A DNA stretch of 64,000 nt from Thiogranum sp. (lineage in GTDB: Bacteria > Pseudomonadota > Gammaproteobacteria > DSM-19610): NCBI GenBank assembly GCA_030148775.1, contig JASBST010000108.1, forward strand, positions 1 through 64,000, in the 5' to 3' direction. A program made the translations under genes and the position numbers. Below the pieces are notes generated by a model. That model saw nothing but the letters and a program-made list of their open reading frames with translations. It was not told the DNA's origin and did not search any database. Of the stretch, positions 24,718 to 33,100 are shown one piece after another. Within the stretch, counting starts at the first letter, position 1, and every line of letters starts with the position of its first letter.

Positions 24718-24757
24718 TTGTCATTAAACCGCCTTGTTTCTGTCACCAATCTGCAAC
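24718..24757 (+). promoter_or_regulatory. PhoB-box-like array upstream of the RHH regulator gene
   Basis: Four heptamers stand at an 11-bp period: TTGTCAT (24718), CCGCCTT (24729), CTGTCAC (24740) and CTGCAAC (24751). Matches to CTGTCAY are 6, 4, 7 and 5 of 7. The array lies 82 nt before the ATG at 24839. No good -10 is visible at the canonical distance (TATGCG begins 17 nt downstream), so the call is weaker than the others. The rest of 24523-24838 shows no gene. Confidence 0.45.
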
Positions 24758-24838
24758 CCCATCGTGCGAAGGTTATGCGGCACAAACAACACGCCCCTAG
24801 AGCGGGGGGACGTTCAAACAACGCACAAAGGACAGACA

Positions 24839-25318
24839 ATGGAGAATCAGAAGCAATGCGTTTCTGTGAGGTTGTCCACCAACGACATCAGAAAAATCAA
24901 GCGTATCGCCGAGCGGCTAAACGTCAGTGATTCGGATGTCATTAGGTTCGGCATAAAAGGAATGCTTTCGCAGCTCCTGCCTCTCAGCGACGAGACATCC
25001 TCCGGGCGGCAACTGCTGCCGGTATTTCTGGAACACGGCAACGAGGTCGTGCGCTATTTCGACTTCGATGCGGAAAGGCTCGACAGGATCATCAACGAGA
25101 ACGTGCCGGCGGAGCTGCGCATCGATCGCGTCGATATTGAGCTGTTGACGATGCGCAACGTGTTCCCGAACTACCTCAAAAGCCAACTCGAGAATCTGCT
25201 CGGCGACACCCTGGAAGACAGGGAGTTGATACCGAACCTGCGCCAGTACCTGTACGCCAAGTATGGCGGCAAGAAAACCGCGCGCTCGGATCGAACCGCG
25301 GAGACAGAACTCAACTGA
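24839..25318 (+). CDS. Ribbon-helix-helix-type regulator, hypothetical
   Basis: A 159-residue protein. Residues 8-42 (VSVRLSTNDIRKIKRIAERL, then NVSDSDVIRFGIK) have the strand-helix-helix pattern of MetJ/Arc-type DNA-binding domains. The remainder (about 60-150) is acidic and helical and may sense or oligomerise. I do not recognise a named family. The ATG at 24839 is chosen because AAAGGA lies about 8 nt upstream and the RHH strand then starts near the N-terminus. Upstream codons in frame look non-coding. The next gene, with a VPxPA tail, follows by 48 nt and is its likely partner or target. Confidence 0.68.
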   Translation: MENQKQCVSVRLSTNDIRKIKRIAERLNVSDSDVIRFGIKGMLSQLLPLSDETSSGRQLLPVFLEHGNEVVRYFDFDAERLDRIINENVPAELRIDRVDIELLTMRNVFPNYLKSQLENLLGDTLEDRELIPNLRQYLYAKYGGKKTARSDRTAETELN

Positions 25319-25366
25319 AAGCTTTTCAGGAAATCCCAATCCCAACAAAGTCGGAGGACAGTAAAG

Positions 25367-25972
25367 ATGAATATCTCAAGAAACGCGCTGAAAGCAGGCC
25401 TGGCATTGACACTAATGGCAGGATCCTGGGGCGTCGCACTGGCCGGCTCGGTCAGCGGCCAGGCGTTGGACCAGATCGTGCAAAGCCAGTATCGCAATAT
25501 TCAATACTGCGACAGACGTTCGAACATCGAGGAATTTTACCCGTCGAGCAACGACAATAACGCGCCGGATGACGGCGTCATCTTCGAGAAAGTCAGCTTT
25601 CTGGCCGGCAGCGGCTACTTCACCGACCGGTTTTCCATCGACAGTGCGGGCAGCTATCAGGTCACCCTGACCGATTTCAGTTTCCCGCAGCCATTCGTCG
25701 AAATGGGTCTGAATATCACTTCCGCCACGCAATCGTTCGGTTCCGTGATCGGAGCGGGTTCTTTCTCCTTCGACGCCGATCCGGGCGACTACTATCTCAG
25801 CTTTTTCGGTGAAGCACCCGATCTGGGCCAGTATGGGATCGAAATCGCCCAGTACGGGATTCAGATCTCCCAGCCTGGCAACGTTTCGGCCGTACCCGTG
25901 CCGGCGGCCGCCTGGCTGTTCGGCTCCGGCTTGATCGGCATGACCGGAATTCTTCGCCGCCGCAAGAGCTGA
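25367..25972 (+). CDS. Second exported protein with VPxPA C-terminal anchor
   Basis: A 201-residue exported protein with a signal peptide (about 1-26, ending GVALA). A beta-rich middle follows, resembling all-beta secreted domains (SGYFTDRFSIDSAGSYQVTL, GSFSFDADPGDYYLSFFGE). The C-terminal tail holds VPVPAAAWLFGSGLIGMTG and then LRRRKS, nearly identical in its core to the tail at 21040-21846. A clear AGGA ribosome-binding site precedes the ATG. A rho-independent terminator follows. The two VPxPA proteins on either side of tpsB suggest one shared sorting route. Confidence 0.8.
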   Translation: MNISRNALKAGLALTLMAGSWGVALAGSVSGQALDQIVQSQYRNIQYCDRRSNIEEFYPSSNDNNAPDDGVIFEKVSFLAGSGYFTDRFSIDSAGSYQVTLTDFSFPQPFVEMGLNITSATQSFGSVIGAGSFSFDADPGDYYLSFFGEAPDLGQYGIEIAQYGIQISQPGNVSAVPVPAAAWLFGSGLIGMTGILRRRKS

Positions 25973-25996
25973 CACACCGACTCCTCTGAAACTTCT

Positions 25997-26024
25997 GGCC
26001 GCGCTCGCGCGGCCTATTTTTTTT
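25997..26024 (+). terminator. Rho-independent terminator
   Basis: A perfect 8-bp stem (GGCCGCGC / GCGCGGCC) with a 2-base loop, followed by TATTTTTTTTC. It ends the transcript of the VPxPA gene and overlaps the djlA stop codon on the other strand. Confidence 0.85.
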
Positions 26025-26820
26025 CGCGTCCCGTCTTGATCAACTCGTAAGCCTGTTTGATCTCCTGCGTTCGCTCGGTCGCCAGTTTGATCATTTCCTC
26101 GGGTAGCCCCTTGGCCACCAGCTTGTCCGGGTGATGTTGGTTCATCATCCGTCGATAGGCCATTTTCACTTTGACGTCGGTCGCGTTTTCCTCCACGCCG
26201 AGCACTGCGTAGGCCTCGCGCAACGCGTTACGTCCGGTCGGCGAGGCGGAGCCAGTACGGTCGCCGCCGGTAAAGTAGCGCGAGTTGTACACCAAAGCTT
26301 CTATATGACGGAATTCCCGCGACGAAAAACCGAGGCCAAGGCGGACCTGCTCCAGCACGCGGCGCTCCGCGGCATCGAGATCGCCGTCGGCGTAGGCCGC
26401 GTGCAACAGGATTTCTATGAACATCCGTAACAGGTTTCGCCGTCGATGACTGGTCTGGCGGAATTGCCGCAACACCACGTCTAGATTGAAATCCGCCTGT
26501 TTGCCTTGATTGAACAAGCCAATCGCCCGCTGGCGCATCTGCTCGTTCAGGTTCATCCGCTGCATGACGTCGCGCGCCAGCTCGATCTCGCTTTCGGTAA
26601 CGCGACCGTCGGCTTTGGCCAGATGGCCCATTACCGAGAACACCGCGGTAAAAAATGCCTCTTGTACCCGCATCTGGTCGCCCGGTTGCATCTGCTCGCG
26701 CAAACTGCGCACCAGGCCGGTGTCGAAATTGTGCCCCAGTAGAATGCCTATAAAAGCGCCCAGCGGTCCGCCCAGCAGGTAGCCGAAGAGCGCACCCAAC
26801 AGCTTGCCCCACCAGTTCAA
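26014..26820 (-). CDS. djlA: DjlA-like co-chaperone (TerB domain plus C-terminal J domain)
   Basis: A membrane-anchored DnaK co-chaperone of 268 residues. The N-terminal MNWWGKLLGALFGYLLGGPL is a glycine-patterned transmembrane helix typical of DjlA. A TerB-like helical domain follows (about 40-180, AVFSVMGHLAKADGRVTESE, HAAYADGDLDAAER). The C-terminal J domain (about 200-268) contains the HPD tripeptide in NQHHPDKL. The start is TTG at 26820. It carries GGAGG 7 nt upstream and gives the family N-terminus. An earlier in-frame start would add 60 arginine-rich residues lying inside the upstream gene. The TTG overlaps that gene's stop codon in TTGA. Confidence 0.88.
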   Translation of the reverse strand: MNWWGKLLGALFGYLLGGPLGAFIGILLGHNFDTGLVRSLREQMQPGDQMRVQEAFFTAVFSVMGHLAKADGRVTESEIELARDVMQRMNLNEQMRQRAIGLFNQGKQADFNLDVVLRQFRQTSHRRRNLLRMFIEILLHAAYADGDLDAAERRVLEQVRLGLGFSSREFRHIEALVYNSRYFTGGDRTGSASPTGRNALREAYAVLGVEENATDVKVKMAYRRMMNQHHPDKLVAKGLPEEMIKLATERTQEIKQAYELIKTGREKK

Positions 26821-27215
26821 GGCCGTGCCTCCGGCTCCCGGCAGCGCAGCACATAGTGGTCGATCGCCGCGACCACGCGGTCGCAGAAATCCTGGGCGCC
26901 GGCCGCGGTCGTCAGATCGCTCTCGGCAAACGCCAGAAGCTCGGCGCCGCGCGTCCGGGCGGCGCTCTGATCCACACCGGCGCAGGCCTGGCCGGCACAA
27001 ATGAGTAATCCGATTTTTGTCATTTTTTTCAGCATGCTCGCGTCGATCGGCGTGCCCAGCGTGATGACGATATCGGCGCGTCCGCAGCGTTCTGCAATCT
27101 CATCCCCGCGCAACTGCGGATAATGCTCCCAGTCGTATTTACCAAGCGCGAGAGGCGGAAATTCGACACTGAGCGGCAACCGCGCGGTGTCCAATACCAC
27201 AACTTTTATGGCCAT
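26817..27215 (-). CDS. Stand-alone N-terminal-type domain of D-2-hydroxyacid dehydrogenases
   Basis: A 132-residue protein that resembles only the N-terminal substrate-domain half of D-isomer 2-hydroxyacid dehydrogenases. It shows KVVVLDTARLPLSVEFPPLA, WEHYPQL, ERCGRADIVITLGTPIDASM and then LKKMTKIGLLICAGQACAGVD. The NAD-binding Rossmann domain (GxGxxG) that should follow is absent. It could be a degraded gene, but the frame is clean, it has its own ATG, and it is coupled to djlA by a 4-nt overlap. A retained small binding domain is therefore possible. Catalysis as a dehydrogenase is unlikely. Confidence 0.65.
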   Translation of the reverse strand: MAIKVVVLDTARLPLSVEFPPLALGKYDWEHYPQLRGDEIAERCGRADIVITLGTPIDASMLKKMTKIGLLICAGQACAGVDQSAARTRGAELLAFAESDLTTAAGAQDFCDRVVAAIDHYVLRCREPEARP

Positions 27216-27364
27216 TAGGCTCCCCTATCTGGAATAAAAACTGCGTGCTTGTCAAAGCCGGCTTATGCGCCTATAAACAAGCAAAGACCGTTTCCGGATG
27301 GTCGCGTCAGCCGAACCACCCGGCCGCCAAGTATCAGCAGTTTATTCATGGAGGTAAACCCGCT

Positions 27365-27664
27365 ATGAAGCTTGAGCCCACCCCCCGCGTCGGCGATTGG
27401 TACCGTAACACGACCGGCGAAGCCTTCGAAATTGTCGCCCGTGATGACGACGATGACACCCTCGAACTGCAATATTACGACGGCACCGTCGAAGAGCTTG
27501 ACGCCGAAAGCTGGGAGTACCTGCGGCCGCAACCCATCGATCCGCCCGAGGATTGGAGCGGCTCCATGGACCTGGCCAGGGAGGACAGCCAACACCCTGA
27601 AATCTGGTCGGAAACCGAAGATTGGATGCGCCGCCTGGAACGCCTGGACAGCCACCTGGGTTGA
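27365..27664 (+). CDS. Small conserved acidic protein (DUF6763-like)
   Basis: A 99-residue, strongly acidic cytoplasmic protein. It begins MKLEPTPRVGDWYRNTTGEA and continues FEIVARDDDDDTLELQYYDG, a small beta-barrel-like pattern. DLAREDSQHPEIWSETEDWM then leads into a helical end. I associate it with small proteins of unknown function (DUF6763) widespread in gammaproteobacteria. The ATG at 27365 follows GGAGGT by about 10 nt. An in-frame start 40 codons earlier has no such site and gives a basic, unrelated extension. Confidence 0.75.
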   Translation: MKLEPTPRVGDWYRNTTGEAFEIVARDDDDDTLELQYYDGTVEELDAESWEYLRPQPIDPPEDWSGSMDLAREDSQHPEIWSETEDWMRRLERLDSHLG

Positions 27665-27754
27665 TTCCGGGAAAAAACAACTATACTGAGTCTATATACG
27701 TCCAAGTGACTGAACGCTCCCGGGCAATGCTCTGGGGGCGTAAGGAGAGCGGAC

Positions 27755-28267
27755 ATGAGACGCAGACTCTATTTCCTGTTACCTGATATCGCGTGTGCCC
27801 GACAGGTGGTTGACGAACTGTTGCTGGCGCGCATCGACGATCACCACATCCATGTCATGGCCCGCGAAGACATCGACGTGGGCGACCTGCCCGCCGCCAA
27901 CCTGCTACAGCGCAGCGATTTCATCCACGGCATCGAGATCGGTCTGAGCGTTGGCGGCGCCACCGGCATCCTGGCCGGCCTGGTCGCCATCGCATTTCCA
28001 CCGGACGGCATCGTTCTGGGCGGCTGGACTCTTCTGGTCACCGCGCTGGCGGGTTCGCTGATCGGCGCATGGGTAGCCGGCATGATCGGCACCGACGTTC
28101 CCAACAGTCAGTTGAAGACCTTCCAGTCCGCGGTCGCGGCCGGCCAGATACTGATGATGGTGGACGTGCACAAGGACAAGGTGGAAAGCGTCACAAATCG
28201 GATCAGAAAGCTGCATCCCGAAGCCGACATGCACGGCGTTGAACCCACCATCCCCGCCTTTCCCTGA
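27755..28267 (+). CDS. DUF1269-like small membrane protein
   Basis: A 170-residue protein. Residues 1-50 form an alpha/beta part (RRRLYFLLPDIACARQVVDE, HHIHVMARED). Two transmembrane helices follow near 66-88 and 92-115, rich in Gly and Ala (VGGATGILAGLVAIAFP, LLVTALAGSLIGAWVAGMIG). The last part (about 122-160) includes AAGQILMMVDVHKDKVESV, which repeats the alpha/beta pattern. This soluble-membrane-soluble layout is that of DUF1269-type proteins, whose role is unknown. GGAGAG precedes the ATG, and a hairpin follows the stop. Confidence 0.75.
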   Translation: MRRRLYFLLPDIACARQVVDELLLARIDDHHIHVMAREDIDVGDLPAANLLQRSDFIHGIEIGLSVGGATGILAGLVAIAFPPDGIVLGGWTLLVTALAGSLIGAWVAGMIGTDVPNSQLKTFQSAVAAGQILMMVDVHKDKVESVTNRIRKLHPEADMHGVEPTIPAFP

Positions 28268-28296
28268 CGTTCAAGCAACTGGTTTCCTGAGACTAA

Positions 28297-28327
28297 TCCC
28301 GTTCGCCAAAGGCGAGCGGGATGCTTT
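28297..28327 (+). terminator. Hairpin terminator after the DUF1269-like gene
   Basis: An 11-bp stem (TCCCGTTCGCC / GGCGAGCGGGA, with one G-T pair) around AAA, 29 nt after the stop codon. The tail TGCTTTC is a weak U-tract, so termination may be partial. Confidence 0.55.
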
Positions 28328-28452
28328 CGTCATCGCCGGCATATAACTTGCTGTACTCTCCTGCGTGACGAGAAATAAACCTTTGCCCCTCGGGGCCGAT
28401 AGTCTCACTGTAGGCGCCTGCCGCCACATTAACCGCCCGAAGGAGGTCTGCC

Positions 28453-28659
28453 ATGGCTTATATTTTCGATATGGCAAGTGGTACGGAATACCTTGATGTT
28501 ACGAACGCCGAGCCCGCCGAAAATGCCGTCGCCGGGCTGTTTCCCGGTAGCGACCGGGGTGTGGAACCGCAACTGGCGCAGCTGTCCACAGCCACCACGG
28601 CGACAGAGCTGCCCGCCGGTTTCGACATTCAATCCATCCTCGACAAACTCGTCGACTGA
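28453..28659 (+). CDS. Small hypothetical protein, 68 residues
   Basis: A short acidic protein starting MAYIFDMASGTEYLDVTNAE and ending DIQSILDKLVD. No signal peptide, membrane segment or known family is visible. It is supported mainly by a near-ideal ribosome-binding site, GAAGGAGG, 6 nt upstream, and by its isolation in an otherwise empty 580-nt stretch. The surrounding bases 28660-28849 show no other gene. Confidence 0.6.
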   Translation: MAYIFDMASGTEYLDVTNAEPAENAVAGLFPGSDRGVEPQLAQLSTATTATELPAGFDIQSILDKLVD

Positions 28660-28849
28660 TACCTGACCCCAAACCGCCGGGGCCAGCGCTCCGGCTGTTT
28701 CTTTTCACCCTTTAAGGACTCGCTTCGGTCAGCGCCGGCGGCGTCGCCAAACGGATGCTACCCTCGAAGTTGTGGCCGTATCACGGCTGGTCTTTCGCCG
28801 TCATCGAGGTTATGACGGAAACGGGTGGCACGCTTCCAAGGCGCTGCGT

Positions 28850-29203
28850 TCACGGCTGACGTGACTCGCTCGACACCATAATGCGGTCATCATCTATGCG
28901 GATCGCCACGGGACGCAACGACTGACCGGCGCACGGCCCGCGGATACAAAACCCATCCTCGATCCTGAACAGCGCGGCGTGGGTGGCGCATTGAATATGG
29001 CGGCCGTCGAGATCTAGAAACTGATCGGGAATCCAATCCAGCGGCCCGCCGGTGTGGGGACAACTGTTGCGGTAGGCGAAAACTCCATGCGCCGTGCGCA
29101 CCAGAAAGATCTCCTCGTTCAACGGCGCAGGCAGACTGAACCCACGGCTGGCCCCCAACGGCAGTTCGGTCAGGTGGCAGAGTTCGATTTCACGCCCGGA
29201 CAC
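28850..29203 (-). CDS. Rieske [2Fe-2S] ferredoxin-like protein
   Basis: A 117-residue soluble Rieske protein. The cluster ligands are clear: Cys48 and His50 in CPHTGG, Cys72 and His75 in CATH. An LDLDGRHIQCATHAALF stretch and a CIRGPCAGQSL segment follow, as in small assimilatory-type Rieske ferredoxins. There is no membrane anchor. It may pass electrons to an oxygenase or reductase, none of which is adjacent. It begins 4 nt after the stop of the PfkB kinase, so the two are probably co-transcribed. Confidence 0.87.
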   Translation of the reverse strand: MSGREIELCHLTELPLGASRGFSLPAPLNEEIFLVRTAHGVFAYRNSCPHTGGPLDWIPDQFLDLDGRHIQCATHAALFRIEDGFCIRGPCAGQSLRPVAIRIDDDRIMVSSESRQP

Positions 29204-29207
29204 GTCG

Positions 29208-30089
29208 TTACGCCCTGCCCGGCGGGATGGTCAGTTGATGTAAACCCTGCTGGGCACATTTCAGGCCGGCCAGACGACAGGCGAACCCCAACGCCCCGGC
29301 CGGGGTTTCGTCGCGCAGCAACGCGTCGATGAGTCCGGCATTGAAGGTGTCTCCAGCGCCGAGCGTATCCACCACGGTGTCGGGCGTGCAGGATTGCGCC
29401 TTGACGACACGGTCGGCACGATCCAGACCTACGGCGCCTTGTGCGCCCAGCGTGCAGACCAGTAACGCCCGGGGCGAGCGCGTGCGCGCCCAGCGCAACA
29501 GTTCGAGCGGTTCGAGGTCGCGGCTGGCGGCGAAAGCCTGCGAAAATGTTATCAGGTCGGCATAAGGGAACAGTGCTACGATGTCAGACCGTGGCTTTTC
29601 CACTTCCAGCGACACACCGGCTCTCGGCGTTGCTTGGTCGGCACGTCGCATCATTTGCGCGACTTGCACAGGGTCGCGCCCCTCGAAATGCAGCCAATCA
29701 AACTGTTGCAGCGGTATGCGCTCGAACCGCGCCACCGGGTATTCCGGCAGATCGCGCGTGTGGACGATGGTGCGCGTGCCACTGTCGCGACTCAGCGTGA
29801 CGTAGGATGTCGGCAACGTACCCTGCTTCAGCCGATCGACATGGCGACAATCGATGCGATAGCGCTGTAGCTCTGCCTCCACCAGCGCCGTGTTCGGTTC
29901 GTCGGGCAGCACGCCCGCCCAGGCGCCGCTGTGTCCCAACTGGCTGAGTACGACCAGGGTATTGGTCGCATTTCCACCACGTCGCAGCCGCTGCGAAAGC
30001 GCGCGCTGTTCGGAGTTCTCCTCGGGATAGGCCGCCACTTCATTGATCACGTCCAGTGTGGCGATGCCCACCGCGAGAATACGCGCCAT
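29208..30089 (-). CDS. PfkB-family carbohydrate kinase (ribokinase/ketohexokinase-like)
   Basis: A 293-residue sugar or nucleoside kinase. The N-terminus MARILAVGIATLDVINEV and the motif RRGGNATNTLVVLSQLG form the substrate-binding part. DTLGAGDTFNAGLIDALL near residue 250 is PfkB signature 2, with the catalytic aspartate and the GAGD anion hole. CTLGAQGAVGLDR is the preceding ATP-site strand. The ATG at 30089 is preferred to a TTG seven codons upstream. The sugar substrate cannot be read from the sequence; the ketohexokinase-like branch fits best. Confidence 0.85.
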   Translation of the reverse strand: MARILAVGIATLDVINEVAAYPEENSEQRALSQRLRRGGNATNTLVVLSQLGHSGAWAGVLPDEPNTALVEAELQRYRIDCRHVDRLKQGTLPTSYVTLSRDSGTRTIVHTRDLPEYPVARFERIPLQQFDWLHFEGRDPVQVAQMMRRADQATPRAGVSLEVEKPRSDIVALFPYADLITFSQAFAASRDLEPLELLRWARTRSPRALLVCTLGAQGAVGLDRADRVVKAQSCTPDTVVDTLGAGDTFNAGLIDALLRDETPAGALGFACRLAGLKCAQQGLHQLTIPPGRA

Positions 30090-30131
30090 TTCTCTGCAAA
30101 TCCTGTTCAACCGGCTCCGGGGCCGCCCAAT

Positions 30132-33100
30132 TTACTCTTTAACGACGCGAAAGCCCAGGTTATCCAGCCGCGTGTCCGCACTGCGGGCGTCACGGCTGGC
30201 GCTGCGAATGTTGGCCGAGGGGCTGTCGTAGGCGCCGCCGCGCACCACGCGGCGGCCGCAATCACCGCTTTGCACGGCGCTGCCGTCGCTCGGTACCGCG
30301 CTGTAGTCCGACTGATAACAGTCCCGAACCCACTCCATCACATTGCCCGCCGTGTCGTGCAGGCGGAATGCGTTGGCGGCGAAGCTGCCCACCGGAGCGG
30401 TCTTGCGCGCTGACCATTTGCTGTCACAGTCAAAGCAGTTTGCGTTACCCGCGCCGACCTCATTGCCCCACCAGAAACGCGCATCCCCGCCCGCTCTGGC
30501 CGCGAACTCCCATTGCGCCTCGCTCGGCAACCGGTAGTGGCTTCCGGTCTGCTGCGACAACCAGTGGGTATAGGCCACCGCGTCGTTCCAGCTGACATTG
30601 ATCACCGGCCGCTCGCCGCGACCCCAACCATTATCGCCCGGCAACACGCGACCGGTCGCGCGGGCGAAGCGGTCGTAATCGGCGAAAGTGACTTCCCGCG
30701 CTCCGATGGCAAAGGCCTTCAGAGTGACCCGGTGGCGCGGACGTTCGTCGAAATTCGCCGAACTGGCCGCGCTGCCCATTTCGAAACTGTCGGCGCGAAA
30801 CTCGACCAGCGTGGGACCGCGGCCCCCTACAGTCAGAGGCTGACTGAACAATCGCAACGGCTGCTGCGGCTTCGGCTTGAGCGGCGTCACCGTAACCGTT
30901 TCGGGGACGGGACTTTCAGTCGCCATCGACGCTGCGGGTGGCGCCTCGTCAACGGCCGCGGCCGCCGGTTTTTGCTTCGGCAACCCTGTACCACCTTTGA
31001 CGAAGTCGGGAAGCGGGGGCGATTCACTACGCTCCTGTCGCGGCGGATCCGGCGCTTCGTTTGCGGCGTCTGGCGTCGAGGTGCGCGCGACCGGATCGAA
31101 GGCCTGTCGTTCCTCTTGCCTGGACGGTATCGACGCGGATCCGCTTTGCGGACGGTTTTTGTCGGAGTCAGGGCTCGCGGGAACGGCCTCATCACCCCGC
31201 GATTGCAGCTGTTCGGCCTCGGGTGCACGCGCGCCGGAGGCAGGTCCGGCCGGCGTCATCTGCGTCAACCACCACCAGGTCGCGCCACCGGCGACGGCAG
31301 CGCCCAACAACGCCCCAGCCAACAGACGTCCCAGCATCGACGGGCGATCGGCGCCTGCCGATGCCGTTGGTGGCGCCGGGCCGGCCTGCGGAATCGACGC
31401 CGGGCCGGCTTCGACAACCGCAGCCGCTGTCATATCGGCCGGGTCGACCCGGACAGCCGCCTGCGGATCGTCCGGATCCAACGAGGGGATCACGACCGGT
31501 TTCGCACTGCTGGCGACCGCCTGCAACGCTTCCCGCAGACGGTCAATTTCGGCTTCCAGCTGTGCGTTTTTCTCTTCCGCCTGGGCCCGCAGGCGCACCG
31601 CCACCTCGACGTTCTGTTTGGCCTGCTGCAATTGTTCGCGCAGATTTTCGTCACCCGCACCAACCTGCATATCCACCAGGCCACGGGTCACCTCCGCCTC
31701 CGCGCGCAGCTGATCCAGCGTCCGTTGCAACGTCTGTTGCTGCTCGCGGGCATCTTCGAGCTCCCGGCGCAGCGATTGTTCGTGTTGCTCGGCGACCTCC
31801 CGTTCCTGCTCCCATTGTTGTTCGCGCGCCTGGGCCTGCTCGCACTCGCGGCGCAACGCGACCAAGTCCTGCTCACTCGAGCTGGTGTGCGCGGCCAGTT
31901 CCTGGCGTGCGGCGGCGACGCTGAGACGCAGTTCCTCCAGTTCCTGTTGCTGTACCGTCAATTGCTCCTGCGAACGGTTGCGCTGCTCGATGGCGGTGTT
32001 GAGCTCATCGCGTAGCGCCTGGCGACTGCGCTCCTCGGCCTGCAGACGCGTGCTCATTTCCTCGTTCGCCGCCTGGTTCGTCTCCAGCAACTGCTGCTCG
32101 GCCTGCCTGGCGCTCTCCTGGGCCTGCTGCAACTGCATTTCAAGCTTGCCAGAGGCCAGACGGCTATATTCCAGTTGCGCGCTGCGCTCGCCGAGCTGCA
32201 CTTCCAGTTCCTCGCGCAGTTGCAGGCTTTCGCGCAGTTTTTCCTCCAGCAGTTCCAGCTCCGCCGACAATCCCGCGTCCGAAGCGCCCGCGGCCTCCTT
32301 GAGCTCCTTTCTAAGACGATAGAGTTCGCTTTCGTGATCCTGGCGCTGCTGTTGAAGTTTGCGTTCGGTCTGACGCAAGGACTCCATGACGCGGCTGTGT
32401 TCGCGCTTGAGATTATCGGTCTCGGTCTTGGCGCGGCTCAGGGCATTGCGGGTATTGAGCAATTCGGATTGGTGTTCCCGGGTCAGTTCCGCGAGCTGCT
32501 GCTCGAGTTCGGCGCCACGCTGCGCGTCATCCCCGGCGGCACGTCTTGCCGCACCCAGTTCCTCTTCCAGCCCGGCTATGCGCTCGTTCGCGGTGTCGAG
32601 CTGTTGACGCCATTGGCCGTCGCGCGCCTGATCATGCTGCTCCAGTTCCTGCAACCGACCATGCAGCGACTGCTCGCGGGCCGCGGCCTGTTCGAGCTGC
32701 TGCGCCGACTCGTCGCGCTCGGTCTGCGCAATCTGCAAGGACGCCTCCAGAGCTTCGATCTTGGCCACCGCGTTGCGCAGTTCGAGCGCGACCCCGGCCT
32801 GGTCCTGTTCACAGCCGCGCGCCTGCGCCTCCAGCTGGGCGTTCTCCGCCTGCACGCTCTCGATCCGCGCATCGGCCTGCGTCAGTTTCCGCTCCAACTC
32901 CTGGCCCAGGTGCTTGCTCGTCTCAAGCTCCTGGCGCAGACTGGATGCCTCCTGCTCGCGCGCAACCAGCGCCTGCTCCTGTTCCGCCAGGGCCTTTTGC
33001 AGGCGCTCGCTCGCCGCGCGCCGTTCCTGGCTGTCGTTGAGGTGTTGCTGGCGCAGATTTTCCAGTTCGGCGCGCACCTGTTGCAGGTCGCGTCCCATGG

